From Adenophora triphylla var. japonica (lineage: Eukaryota > Streptophyta > Magnoliopsida > Asterales > Campanulaceae), in contig JAFEMH010002511.1 of assembly GCA_022495995.1 (NCBI GenBank), forward strand, positions 1 through 64,000: a stretch of DNA of 64,000 nt, read 5' to 3'. The position numbers and the translations under genes are program-made. Below are positions 23,834 through 35,115 of the stretch, in pieces. A model generated the notes under the pieces. It did no database searches and was not told the DNA's origin. It saw only the letters and a program-made list of their open reading frames with translations. Positions within the stretch are counted from its first letter, which is position 1, and every line of letters begins with the position of its first letter.

Positions 23834-25090
23834 TCAAGCAATGTATGCCACATAGAAGCAAAATGTGATGCCAAACATAAATGATATGAAACAGGATCTA
23901 TAAAATATGACCTCTACTTCTGAGACAGGTAATATACCTCTAGTGACCTCTGAGGGATCTATCTCTCCTGGACCCGAAACACACACTCGACCATAGACCT
24001 TCTCTTTCGGTTCCCCTTCGTTATCTCTTTTGGTACCACCTCTTTGTCGTTCACCCGGCTGACCGCTGCTTGAAACTCGTCCCCGCTGCAACCTTGGGCA
24101 ATTCCTCCTAAAGTGTCCCATTGCTCCACAATTAATACACTTGCCTTGCTTACTCCAACACAGATCTTCGGTATGTCCAACCTTCTTGCAAAAATTACAT
24201 TTCATCCCATATTGTCTGGATTTTGGCCTAGATGAAGAAGCTACAACAAGCTCCCCTCTCATACTCCCTGTAGTTGAAGTCCTTGGTTGTCCTCTAGTGA
24301 ATTTGGATCCTTTTCCTAGATACTTTGGTTTATTTCTAATCTCACTTTCGGATCTTCCACTATTTTCCTCAATGTCATTCTCAACCTTATATGCTCTTTC
24401 TATGGCTGTCTGATAATTGGTGAAACTATCAATCAATAATTTCTTCATAATCTCAATCCTTAAACCTTTTACAAATCTATGAACTCTTCTCGCTTCATGT
24501 GATACTAAATGAGGACAATACCTAGCTAATTCTTCAAACCGGACTGAATACTGATTCACCGTCATGTTCCCTTATTTTAGTCTTAAGAATTCAATCTCCT
24601 TCTTATTCCTTGTAACCATTGAAATGAAATAGTTCTCGAACTGCTGAGTGAAATCATCCCAAATCTGGGGTGTATGATCCCGCTCCCAACTTCCCTTCAA
24701 AATCTGCCACCACTGATCAGGTGGACCTTCAAGTTTGAAAACGGCATATCTAACTTTCTCTTCGTTGCGACTCTCCATAACCTCAAAGATTTTGTTCATT
24801 TCTGCTAACCATTTTTCTGCCCTTAACGGATCCGGATATCCATTAAAACTCGGTGGATTCATCTTCACAAACCTTTCCAATTCATCACTTTGACATCCCT
24901 CAGGTTGATTCGGAATTGATCCTCTAGTCTTCATATTCTGTACAAACATCCTGAATAATTTCATTATCTCTTCATTCTGAATTCCACCTATACCCATATC
25001 TCCTTCATTTTCTAGAACCTTTCGCTGATCATCATTGCTTCCGGCCATTAGAACGAACTCCTGCATTAAACACTCGACGTCAATTACCAC
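23834..25090 (-). pseudogene. E2 gag, one in-frame stop
   Basis: Two open blocks (25090-24572 and 24565-23834) are in the same frame and are separated by a single TAA at 24572-24574, where relatives have a sense codon. The first block holds the gag core with FNGYPDPLRAEKWLAEMNKI, QWWQILKGSW and FTQQFENYF. The second starts with the conserved QYSVRFEELARYCPHLV. It ends with two CCHC zinc knuckles, CNFCKKVGHTEDLC and CINCGAMGHFRRNC (about 24190-24080). Gag packages the RNA into virus-like particles. After the knuckles the frame runs into the broken protease. The stop is explained by one C-to-T change, so otherwise the protein is well preserved, about 415 codons long. Confidence 0.9.
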
Positions 25091-25135
25091 ACACTCCCCC
25101 TTAGTTTAGACATCTACCCTTGACCTCTAAACTAA

Positions 25136-25147
25136 GCTCTGATACCA
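25136..25147 (-). other. E2 primer-binding site (initiator Met tRNA)
   Basis: Minus-strand TGGTATCAGAGC, two bases after the end of the 5' LTR. Perfect match to the usual plant PBS. Confidence 0.95.
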
Positions 25148-25149
25148 AC

Positions 25150-28100
25150 TGTGAGCACCCCAACCCGGGACCTAACGCGTGTCCCGAGCTTGAGGAGCTC
25201 AAACTAAGAAAACCCATCTTAAATTTTAAAAACTTCTTTTATTTCACATTTAAAAGAAAACCAATTCTCAAACTTCCAAAATAAAATCAACTAATAATAT
25301 CTCCACTCGGAGGAATTTAAATAAATATTCCAATAAACCATAACTTGGTCAAATACATTGAAAACCCTAATTAACATTATTTAACAAAAGAGTTTTCCAT
25401 ACAACTTATAAAAGAGTAATACTTAAATAGGACTCCCGACAACCTACTCATATACCTATCCTGACAAGTCTCAAAAGCAAGATTCCACACTCTTATCCCC
25501 GGCCTCACTGGTTCAGGTCACCTGCCTCAGCACAATCTAAAACAGTAAAAGGGAAGGGGTGAGAATAAATCTCAATAAGCTATTATGAATGCAGCAAGAT
25601 GCCAAACAAGATGCAACACATAGCATGGTTACACATAGCACATTATTAAAGCGGTAAATACCTTACGTTACCTCATTTTATCTTTCCCGTCTGAACAATA
25701 AGTCGTACAACGTGGGAGTAAAACTCCTCTCTTTGGTGAACTGCCTCCATGCACATTCACCGCTTATAGGACTCATACTCCAGAGATCCATATAAGAAAA
25801 TCAGATACTTATATGACCCTTGAATAAGAGTACCATATAATATCGCCGCTATCTGTAAAGCTTTTGGCTTAATACAGAAGCATTCCACCTAATCACCAAA
25901 ATCGCAGCGGACTGTAAGGCTTTTGGCTCAATATTGCTAGCACCCACTCTCTGTGGCCACGAGAGGGGCGAGCCACAGTATGATGAACCTTCAATCACTT
26001 ATAGAACAAATCAATAATTGATTGAATTCCATTATACCCCCGAATCACATATAACACGTTCAAGCACATAATAGATACTTGAAATAAATCCACAAAAGGG
26101 ATAAGAATATAATAACAAGGTAATGTATACTCATGCTAAATCAATACCATAGTGCAAAATTCATGTAATACACTATACATAGTATCATCAATGAACATTA
26201 ATCCAAGGTAACAATATGACAAATAAATCCACAAATGGGATGACAGTGCAACCATACAATAAACATATCCACACTTGGGATAACCATGCAACCATATAAT
26301 GAACATATCCACCCTTGGGATAACATGTTAACAACATAGTATATAGATCCACACTTTGGATAATAATGAACCAATGTAATGACTGCACATTTCTAAACTA
26401 GCACGATAGTGTAACACACATCTTCTACACTATTCAAACCACTCACCAAGGATATGGGGCAAGTAAGGCCACTATGTATCATAAACCATTCCTACATAGT
26501 CATTACACAACCTCAATTAGCCTTAATAGAGGTTCAAGATCTACTTCCCAAGTTTGAACTATTTTGGTGAATTTACTAACCAAGCTTATCAACCATTTTC
26601 CGGACAATATTTAAACTACTTCCCCTAATCCATTTTGACCCAATAAGACGTCACGGTGTAGCCAAAGTATTCTACTTTAATCTAGGTTAAAGTGGATTCA
26701 TTTTGGTTCTAGTTTGATTAGGTTTAAACAGTTCACAAATTGGATCATAGTCACCAGGCCAGGGCACGACTCGTGCCTTAGGGCACGACTCGTGCCCCTT
26801 TGGCCTTTCTCAGGTTCATGCGTCCCCTAAAGCACGACTCGTTACCTCCTCATGGCACGACTCGTGCCTGAGGGCACGACTCGTGCCAATTACACTTAAG
26901 TTACTCAGAACGATTTGGCTCTCATTTCACGAATCGTAACCACGAGTTGGCCATGGGCACGACTCGTGCCTAGGGGCACGACTCGTGCCACGGCCAAAAA
27001 CAGGTAGCTGTAGCATTTTTCCTTAAGAACTCCCAAAAACCAAAACTAGTACCAAGCTTTTTCTACTTTGTGAACATAAAAAGAATTTCTAACTTTGTTA
27101 ATTCTATTCTAAACCATTTAACCCCAAGATATCATATCCTAATATAAATCATTACCACTTGGTTTTCCACCCATTTTTCAAGATTTACCATCTTAATCCA
27201 ACTCAACCCATTTTCTTACACTCATGATCATCTTCCTTAAACAACAACATCATTCTATGACATTAACCAATTTCTCAACTCCAAGAAGGGTTCCAAAGCA
27301 TCAAATAACCATTTTAATGATAATAACAACACCAAATAATTCATGAACATTAAATAGAAGGGAAGGTCATAATAATTCACATTATTAAAAGTATACCAAG
27401 TCCTTTTTCTACTTCTTTCTACCCAAATGAAATAAACTCATAATCTCTTCCCCAAATCAAAGTAAGATAGACATAACCACATACAATAACTCCATTAAAG
27501 TCATTATTTCTTACACCCATTATACCCTCATTCCTTCAACTTAAACCCCCATCTCATAACAAAAATCAATTCAACCTTAAATAACCCATTTACTCAAATA
27601 ACATTATTCGAAAATACCACAATCATTTTCTTTCCACAAAATATTCATAAACACATAAAGTGAGCAATATTTAGAAAGAAGTCATAATAACTTACCTTAG
27701 ATTTTTAGGATAAAATGAGGATCTTCTTAGCTTGATAAACTCCCCTAGATGCACCAAGCACAAAAGTACAATTGGATTGGAAAATGGAGTAGAATTGAAC
27801 TTGCTAGAATTTGGAAGGAGAGACTCTAGGAAGGAGCTTCCAGGGATGGAATGAAGGAGGATGAAGAAGAAAATTATTAGGGAGAATGGGGAGGATGGAG
27901 GAAGTATGAAAGGAGTGTAGTATACTTTGACTAAGGAGGAGGAAGGGTGAGGGATTTAAGGGGGAAGGCATGGCCCCCCATGCCAAAATAATGAAAGGCT
28001 TTCAAAAATAAGCCACTAGGTCCTCCAAGTTCTAAATAATACAATTAAATCCCCTAAATTTCTCTACTTCACACAAGGCACCTAACCAACCCATAATATT

Positions 28101-28337
28101 TTATTTGTTTATTTTATTTTCACTCCACCCTATTATTTTATTTTATTTTCAATTATTATAATTCAACCAAATACTTTAACTTACTTTCATTTTATCCCCA
28201 AAGCTTTAGAATTATCTCCTAACCATCTCAACTTGACATAAACATTAAAGGCATAGAATAAGCACATAGAGTTAACATTAATATTAAAAGCATGTAATAT
28301 AATACTAAAATTAGTGCCTAGGGTTAGGGTCGTTACA
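25150..28337 (-). repeat. E2 5' LTR, 3188 bp
   Basis: Same ends as the 3' LTR. The pair differs at scattered sites, with a cluster of small differences at 25931-25980 and in the palindrome array (26763-26989). Confidence 0.95.
26763..26989. repeat. Palindrome array in E2 5' LTR
   Basis: Six perfect copies of GGCACGACTCGTGCC at 26763, 26782, 26854, 26873, 26956 and 26975, in three pairs with 19-bp spacing, plus degenerate copies. Two more perfect copies than in the other LTR. Confidence 0.95.
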
Positions 28338-28397
28338 ATTCATGCCTGGCCCACCAATGTATACTGCTCCATATGGTTATTGGTATGAACTACACTT
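28338..28397 (+). pseudogene. Right half of the host exon split by E2
   Basis: Continues the frame from 18823 with PFMPGPPMYTAPYGYWYE and then meets a possible splice donor (gtatgaact, about 28383). Pro/Tyr-rich sequence like this is common in RNA-binding and La-related proteins. No further exon was identified. Confidence 0.45.
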
Positions 28398-29664
28398 TAC
28401 TTTTCTAGTTATGAAACTATATGGGGAAGTGATTTCATAACAAGTTGACTGTTAAAGCCTGCAATGAGTTCATCTCCATATGTATCAAGAAATGTCTTAC
28501 TTATTGTTGGATATACTTTACACAATGAAGTAGTTAAAAACCTTTAACCTTTTTTATTTTCTTTTGAATAGGATCTACACATATTCTCATATTCCCCCGA
28601 TAGGTCACTCGTTGTCGGGACATATGATATCAAGTGAGTAGTGCCGACCACTAGGTTACATACAACCTGATTATACAAAATTTCCGAAATATTATCTAAA
28701 AACAACTAGATCTTGAAAGTCATGGAAACGTTGAGTCCTTCACACATTTGACTATTATGTGGTATTTATTTGTAGGATCCAGTATATTTGTGGATATAAT
28801 TGAATTGTGATATTATAACAAAATACCAGCTTTTCATTCCGAAAATCGTCAAACTGACTTGATACATACTTCTTGTGATCCCAAGCTAAGACCCCCCCCC
28901 TTTTTTTTCAGGAAGTATATTTTAAAGCCATTTTTACCCTCGTCCTTGTAACATTACAAAGTGCCCATTGGGACAGGGCAGATGACAATAGCAAAATAGA
29001 TACTCACTTTGGAAAAGTTTTTTCCAATGTCCCATTTTGAGATTGAGATAGTTGTACCATAAGATGACCTTGTAATTTTGGAGATACCTTTAATATATTG
29101 TTGGAGACATACAAATGGGAAAGGATTTTAGAATAACAGGGTACTGATCTGTCGCCCTCCTTACTGATCTGTCGCCCTCCTTATGCATCATACTATTATA
29201 TCATTAACATAAGTTGCAGATGTCCATAACAAATCTTTTTTCTCACACTAAAATTACTGCCAGAGGTATAGAATTTACCTTGTAGCCTATCACTTCAACA
29301 TTTTTCTCTTTACGAAAAGTGATTTTAAAGAGAGGGGAGTACAAAATGAGAAGGGGGAGCCGGAGGGTGTGCGTGTTTGTGTTAGGGGTTTATAAGGATT
29401 TCATTATTTCATTAAACTAATGGGGGCTTAGGGGAATAACATTTAGTTGGTGTGGACAAGAGGGCAATAAATAAAATAGCTTAAAGAATTGGGTAATATT
29501 GGGGGGGGGGGAACAATTCCTAAATTGTAAATCCAGGCTTCCCAGCCCACTTTTTTGAGGTTTTATGAGGATAACCGGCCCACGTATCCATCTCTCTCCT
29601 TCCTTCTCTCTCCTTGGGTTTTAGACTGTTGAAATTTGGTGATCTGATTCGCAGGGAAGAAAAA
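28398..29664. other. Intergenic region and probable promoter/5' UTR of the PET100-like gene
   Basis: Contains a 21-bp tandem duplication (ttactgatctgtcgccctcc, about 29140-29181), a C-run followed by a T-run (28891-28908) and a G-run (29503-29511). The last 70 bp before the start codon are pyrimidine-rich (tctctctccttccttctctc), as in many plant 5' UTRs. No other gene is seen. Confidence 0.55.
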
Positions 29665-32600
29665 ATGACGTCGCTGGGGACTTCAAAAGGCATTCTGGAG
29701 ATTGCGAAATTCGCGGTGTACGTGACTGTTCCAATCGGACTTATGTATTTCTTCGCTAACAACACTGGTAATCTCAAGAAATTCATGGGCGATGTAAGAT
29801 CCTCTCTCCCTCTCCTGGAAATTTTCAGTTCTCTCTAGTTTAATTGCACCTCAGTTGTAGAAATTTCATTTTCTAGCTAAGTTCATTGATCATTGTTTGA
29901 TTTGCTAGTTTTACAACTGAATTGAGGTAATTTGATTGTATTTATGCAAGCATACTGTGAAAATTCAGATGTTATATTCTCTCATTAATTGGATTTTGTT
30001 AGAGAGAGGAACTATATAAAGAGGCTTAATTCAACTATGAATTTCAATATTGTGTTGCTCAATGACTGTAGCTTAATACTCATATCTATCTCGTTGAATC
30101 TGGGCATTCCTCGTTATTTGGTCAAATGCAGATAAATACATGAATGTCAAAAACCTTCTAGAAAGCTGGTGCATATTCCTTGTTTCAGTGAGACTATTAG
30201 AGAGATACAACAACAACAACAACATTACCCCGGTGCCGCAAAGGCTTCCACCTACAGTGGAGTAAAGGGGGAGGCTGTTAGAGGGATGTCAAAATAAAAA
30301 TATTTAATGCAAGTGTGGTACAGTGGCTTATTCTGAAGATAAAAAGCAGAAAATATATATTATAATAATAATAACAATAATAATAATGATAAATAAAAAA
30401 AACAAAGCTCGGATCTAGAATAATTTGAACTTTCAAAATTGAAAATGGCTTTGAAGAGGAAGTTCACATTTTCATGTTCAATCTCTTGATTAGTTTATTG
30501 ATAACAAAGAGATTTATTCATTTTGTAAAGATTCACCACATCTTGGATTATTGTCTAATATTGCTTCATTCATATTTCTCCAGATGTACATGGGTCCAGT
30601 CAAAAGTCTATATGGTTTGGTCAAATTCATACTATGCCGCAAAGTGATAAGAACCTAGTATTTTCTGATTAGTACTCCCTCGGCCCCAAAATGAATGTGT
30701 AATTTTAGCTTTGAGTGAGATCAGTGGTTAAGTCACATATATGACAAGGTCACCCCCCTTGTTTTTCAAAAGCTGACATGTTACTACATTTGAAATTTTT
30801 TAAAAAATTGTCTTTTACAATTGAATTAATAAGAAAATTACAGTTTTGACCTCCTTTTATTGAAGAAAAAAATAGCACTAAATTGTAATTTCGACCTCCT
30901 TGGAACAAAATCCTCGCTTCGCGACCAAGTAAGATTTAACAAAGTTGGGATTTAGGCATTTTTTGGTAGCATGGGTACATAAATATCCTTAATCTTCTCA
31001 TCATATTATATCATGAGTGTAAGTGTGGATTGGAACTTGTTTGTGTAAGTGTGGATTAGAACTTGTTGTTTGATGATGGATGATTTAGTAAATTCTCAAA
31101 AAAATTGGCATTCATTTTGGGACGGAGGGAGTACTATATAAATCCATGTACTTGATCGTTTCAAGTCAGATGGACAGTGAATGAATGATCATTCAAGTTT
31201 ATCTCTTTGGTGTGTAATGCATCACTCTCCTGGGTGTGATGCTCAAGAATCCTAGGTGTGACTCCTAGGATTTCTATCCAATTCCTTTTCCATTTAGAAA
31301 GTTACAACTAGTATTTTTTCTGCTTTCTTCTCAATATTTATTAGTTCTCAGGTTTCTTAAACCTATCCATTTACCCCCAACTTGCTATTCTTCCAGTGAA
31401 CTAATTTAAGTTATTCATTTCTGGCTCTATATTTGCACCATAAACTAGAGAAGTAGGATTCATTTGAGGTATGTGAATGTGCTTAGTATCATAGAACAAT
31501 CTCCATAACGTGCAATATTTTGGTTTATTGGTGGGATGAGTAAAAAGGGTGATTGCTGATTGTGAAGAATACAACTATTTTGGAAACATATATTCATCTA
31601 ACTCATCAAGTCGATAGCAATTAAATATGTGCCTGGTTTGACCAAAAAAGAGAACAAGGTGCCGAAATCATGTTAGATTCTTAATTAGTCAATCCGAACA
31701 AGTGATGATGTAGCAATGAGAAGTAAGTTAAGAATGTATGGTGGATATTAAGCATCTCCAATGCTAAGGAGTTGCCAAGAACTCCTCAGCTCACTTTTTG
31801 GTACCATTTCAGGATTTTATAATGAATCTCACTTAAGGAGTTTTCATCTCCAATCCTAAGAAGTTGCTCATAACTCCTCAACTATATTTTTAATTTACTT
31901 ACCAAAATGAAAAGATAATAAAATCACTAAATTTTGCCAAGGAGTTGGCTATGGATACTCCTTGGTGCATAAGTCACTCCAAACTAAGGAATAGTTAAGG
32001 ATGTGCCATGTAAGAGCCTTAGAGATTCCCTTAGGGTTGGATATACTCTAACAAAAAGTTGTAGCTAGAAACTGATATTTTACGGGCATCTCCAAATCTC
32101 CTATTTGGCACCTCCTTCACTAATCCTTAGGATGTGGGGCTGGACAGCCTGGAGTCCTGGAGCCGTTGGATCAACTCCTTAATATAGGAGTGATTCCTTT
32201 ACTAATGGTCCTCCTTAGCCAACTCCATTGCGCAATAATTTTGTATTTGTACTGAAAATATAGTTAGAAGTTAGGAGAAACTCCTTAGGGTTGAGAGGAT
32301 TTTTTTTTTTTTTAAGTGAGGATTCCTTAGCAAATGCTGATGTGGAACCAAAAGTGAGCGAAGGAGTTTTTGGCATTAATATTAATGGTTCGGCAATAGC
32401 AATATCTGTGTGTTTGGATTTAGAGATTTCTGATAACATGGCAGTTCACATGTTGTAAGTGTAGATGTCAACATAATTGTATATCTTGGTGTGTTGTGTT
32501 TTGATGCTGTGCCATGAAGAAATAATTGTGAGCTGAAAATATTTGCAGAATGCTGCAGATTTGTAAGTAGTATGCTACTTTTTGAATCATTGTGCTTCTT

Positions 32601-34298
32601 TTAGGACCCCAAATCATGTTAGGACTATGGCTTTGTTGTTGTTGTGCATCATTTTGGATAATTATACTCCAATAACAAGTTTTATATTTTTATTTGGATA
32701 ATTAAATTAACCTAATATTATTGCTCAAATTTCCTTCGTACTAACATAAAAAAGTGCGACATTTATTTTGGGACAGAGGGAGTACTAGTTTTTAAGCTTT
32801 ATTGTGTTAATGAGGAGTGAGTTGGTTGTGTTTCTTGCCATTTAATTCAAAAGGTTGCACAATAATCCAAAATACAGGACAATAACTTTAAAAAAGGACA
32901 TAATCACAAAGTACATAAATCTGAAGAAATGGATAAATTCAATTGGTAATTTCTAATGTAGAGTAGTTTTTATGATAATCATGCACATAACATTTGGCTC
33001 CATTTTCTTTTGATATGTCATGGAGGATGGATGTATCATTCATTGAATATGATTTCCATGTCCAACTTCATTTGGGGTGCGCTCCCAAGTTTTAAAAACG
33101 AGAGAAATGAAAGGAAATGGGAGGAAAGAAGTAGAAGAAAATGGAAGGAAAATTTTTAAAATTTTCTCTCCTACACAATCCTCCTAAAAGTGGGAGGAAT
33201 TGGATGGAAAGGAAATCTTATGAAACAAAATTTTTGATTAAACCTATTTTACCCCCAAGTATAACTCTCCCTTTTTCTTTTATTAAGGGTACAAGTGTAA
33301 TTCAATTATTTTCCTAGCTTTTCCTTCCTAAACTCAGGAGCACCTCAAGAAGTTATTGAATTTCCTCCCCTCCTCTTCTTTTGTGATATCCCCCATCCCA
33401 CATCGGAAATATGTGGAAATTTAGTGTGATATATATAAGGCTCATACACTACTATTAAGCATCAAATCATCCATTTCGGACTCAAAGCCCGTGATGGCCT
33501 TGACCCAATTGAGGAGATGCTTAGTGGGCCAGTGTGTGGTGCCTGCGTAGCGCGGGCTTCGGGCTCGGGTCGTTACATCTTTCCCTTCCCTTTCTCTCCC
33601 CTCCTTTTCTCTTCTCTCCTTCAAAAACTTGGGAGCGGACCCTTGGTTTTGGTGTGGGAGTTTACAGTGTGATTATCCTCCTTATCTTGTTTTTCATTCA
33701 TCCTTTCAAACTCAACATCCATTGTATTGTTGCATTTTACTTCTCTTTTGGCTTTCCCTTTTTCTTCTGCCTTTTGTCCCATTAGACAGACTTCATGTAC
33801 TTTCAAGTTTCAAACCCCTTTTTTCCATTATGACATGGGCACTCCCAATATCAAATACCTTTGCCTTCTTTGAGCCTTCCATCTTGCGTACTCTCCACTG
33901 GGTTTCCATTTTGGCTCATCCTTTTGGCAGGGAATAAATTTCTAAGCAATGGAGCAGCTTGTTGGTTTGAACTCCTTAACCAAGAGTTGTTTTAATGCTT
34001 AAGAAGTCCTTCCCCAACTACAGTAAATTAAAGATGTACTCCCTCCATCCCTAAATGATTGTCCAAATTCACTTTGACTAATAATCTGAGCCTCTTTCAT
34101 AATCTCGTCTGACTAATAATCTGAACCTTACTGCTCGTAGTAGTCATATTACCACATATCTTATTTTCTAAATTATATGATCTTTTTCTGTTGCAGCGTC
34201 AGTATGTAGTGTATCCCCCAGAGGGACCAAGGCCGCCATCACCGGAAGAACTTAGAGAAATGGCTCGCGAAATTGCTCGCAAGCGTGACAACAACTGA
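29665..34298 (+). CDS. PET100: PET100-like cytochrome c oxidase assembly protein, two exons
   Basis: Exons 29665-29793 and 34197-34298 are joined by a 4403-bp GT-AG intron (gtaagatcc ... ttgcag) and give 76 residues. The amino-terminal half has one hydrophobic segment (about residues 14-31, AVYVTVPIGLMYFFAN). The second exon begins RQYVVYPPEGPRPPSPEELR and ends in a basic tail. This matches the small plant Pet100 family, inner-membrane proteins that help assemble cytochrome c oxidase in mitochondria. In yeast Pet100 supports a late step of complex IV assembly; a role here is inferred from family. The ATG at 29665 is chosen because upstream in-frame sequence has no earlier ATG. Polyadenylation-like AATAAA occurs about 60 bp after the stop. 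The intron holds several transposons yet its splice sites are intact. Confidence 0.82.
30202..30285. repeat. Short dispersed-repeat remnant in the PET100 intron
   Basis: Phrase acaacaacaacaacattacc ccggtgccgcaaaggcttcc followed by cctacagtggagtaaaggggg. Similar phrases are common in plant genomes as retroposon remnants. I cannot assign a family. Confidence 0.35.
30675..31131. mobile_element. Stowaway MITE, 457 bp
   Basis: Ends CTCCCTCGGCCCCAAAATGAATG and, inverted, CTCCCTCCGTCCCAAAATGAATG, with TA on both sides. Inserted in the PET100 intron. Confidence 0.9.
31753..32395. mobile_element. Foldback/MITE-like element
   Basis: The left arm (about 31768-31805, ttgccaagaactcctcagct...) is found inverted at about 32345-32378. 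Further complementary stretches lie inward, including cacttaaggag/aagtgagg and ctcctcaac/gttgag. No coding capacity. Exact ends are uncertain. Confidence 0.6.
32745..32784. repeat. Stowaway end fragment
   Basis: attttgggacagagggagta is the right terminus of a Stowaway element. I find no partner end nearby. Similar orphan ends lie at about 34035, 36187 and 62712. Confidence 0.5.
33382..33577. mobile_element. Solo LTR of a TRIM-like element, 196 bp
   Basis: Begins TGTGATATCCCCC and ends GGGTCGTTACA, flanked by the 5-bp duplication TCTTT (33377-33381 and 33578-33582). It has a plus-strand TATA-like tatatataagg at about 33429. The size fits terminal-repeat retrotransposons in miniature. Its termini match those of E2. 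Confidence 0.85.
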
Positions 34299-34837
34299 CT
34301 GCTTTATCCAGAGACGTAAAGTGATGAAAGTAATCCCAGCTGTATTTATTTGCAATAAAAAAGAATCCTTGTAAGCATTGTATTTTTCTGGTAGAATTTC
34401 CATTATCTTTTTGCTTATTCACGTGATTTTATTTTATAATCTTGAATGATGCAATCTCAAAAATAATGGTTCACCTGATTCAGCAATATCGGAACATTAG
34501 TAGTTTGGATATTTCTGATTACATGGCAGCACACATGTTGGAAGTGTAGAATGTCAGTATATCTTGGTGTGTTGCGATCGATGCTTGTGCCATGAACAAA
34601 TATTTTGAAGCTGAAAATGTGTCGGAATAGTTATATCAAGCTTTTTGATTTGTTTTTGCATTTCAGACTGTACAATAAAGAAGGATATGGCAGCTGAAGC
34701 ATTTTTTTTAGCTTGAATTATTGGTATCACTTTTGTGTCATATTTTATACTACGAATAATTTAATAATTATAAATTATTAGGGCTGATATTGTGATCATT
34801 TGACAACGTAATCATACGGAGTATCATGAATGATATA

Positions 34838-35115
34838 CTCCATCCGTCCCGTTGATAGCTTTACCCTTTTGAGCATGGCACGCAAATTAAGGAAAAAAGT
34901 AAGTGGAAAAAGTGTTGTGAGTGTAAAAGTAAAATAGGAGAGAGAATGAGTGGAGGGAATATTAAATTTGAAAAGTGTTGTGAGCATAAAAGTGAAATAG
35001 GAGAGATAATGAGTAGGTGGAATAGTAAAGATTATTTGTCATTTTAGGAAAGGTGAAGCTTTTAACGGGACGCCCGTTTTGACAAAAAGTGAAGTTATCA
35101 ATGGGACGGAGGGAG
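34838..35115. mobile_element. Stowaway MITE, 278 bp
   Basis: CTCCATCCGTCCCGTTGATA at the left and, inverted, CTCCCTCCGTCCCATTGATA at the right, flanked by TA. Lies 540 bp after the PET100 stop codon. Confidence 0.92.

Larger units (their letters stand above)
18824..28337 (-). mobile_element. E2: non-autonomous Del/Tekay-like Ty3/gypsy element (gag only)
   Basis: Two near-identical 3.19-kb LTRs flank 3140 bp of internal DNA. The 5-bp target duplication ATTCA lies at 18819-18823 and 28338-28342. On the minus strand the LTR starts TGTAACGACCC and ends TGCTCACA. An initiator-Met-tRNA PBS follows the right LTR and a purine tract precedes the left one. Only gag and the first part of protease remain; RT, RNase H and integrase are absent. 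Long LTRs, the PBS and the gag type with two zinc knuckles fit the Del/Tekay chromoviruses. Such gag-only elements must borrow pol functions from a relative. Confidence 0.93.

Noticed and set aside
29614..29664. Upstream extension of the PET100-like reading frame by 17 codons
   Set aside because: It begins at TTG, not ATG; the first ATG at 29665 gives a protein of the family's usual size.
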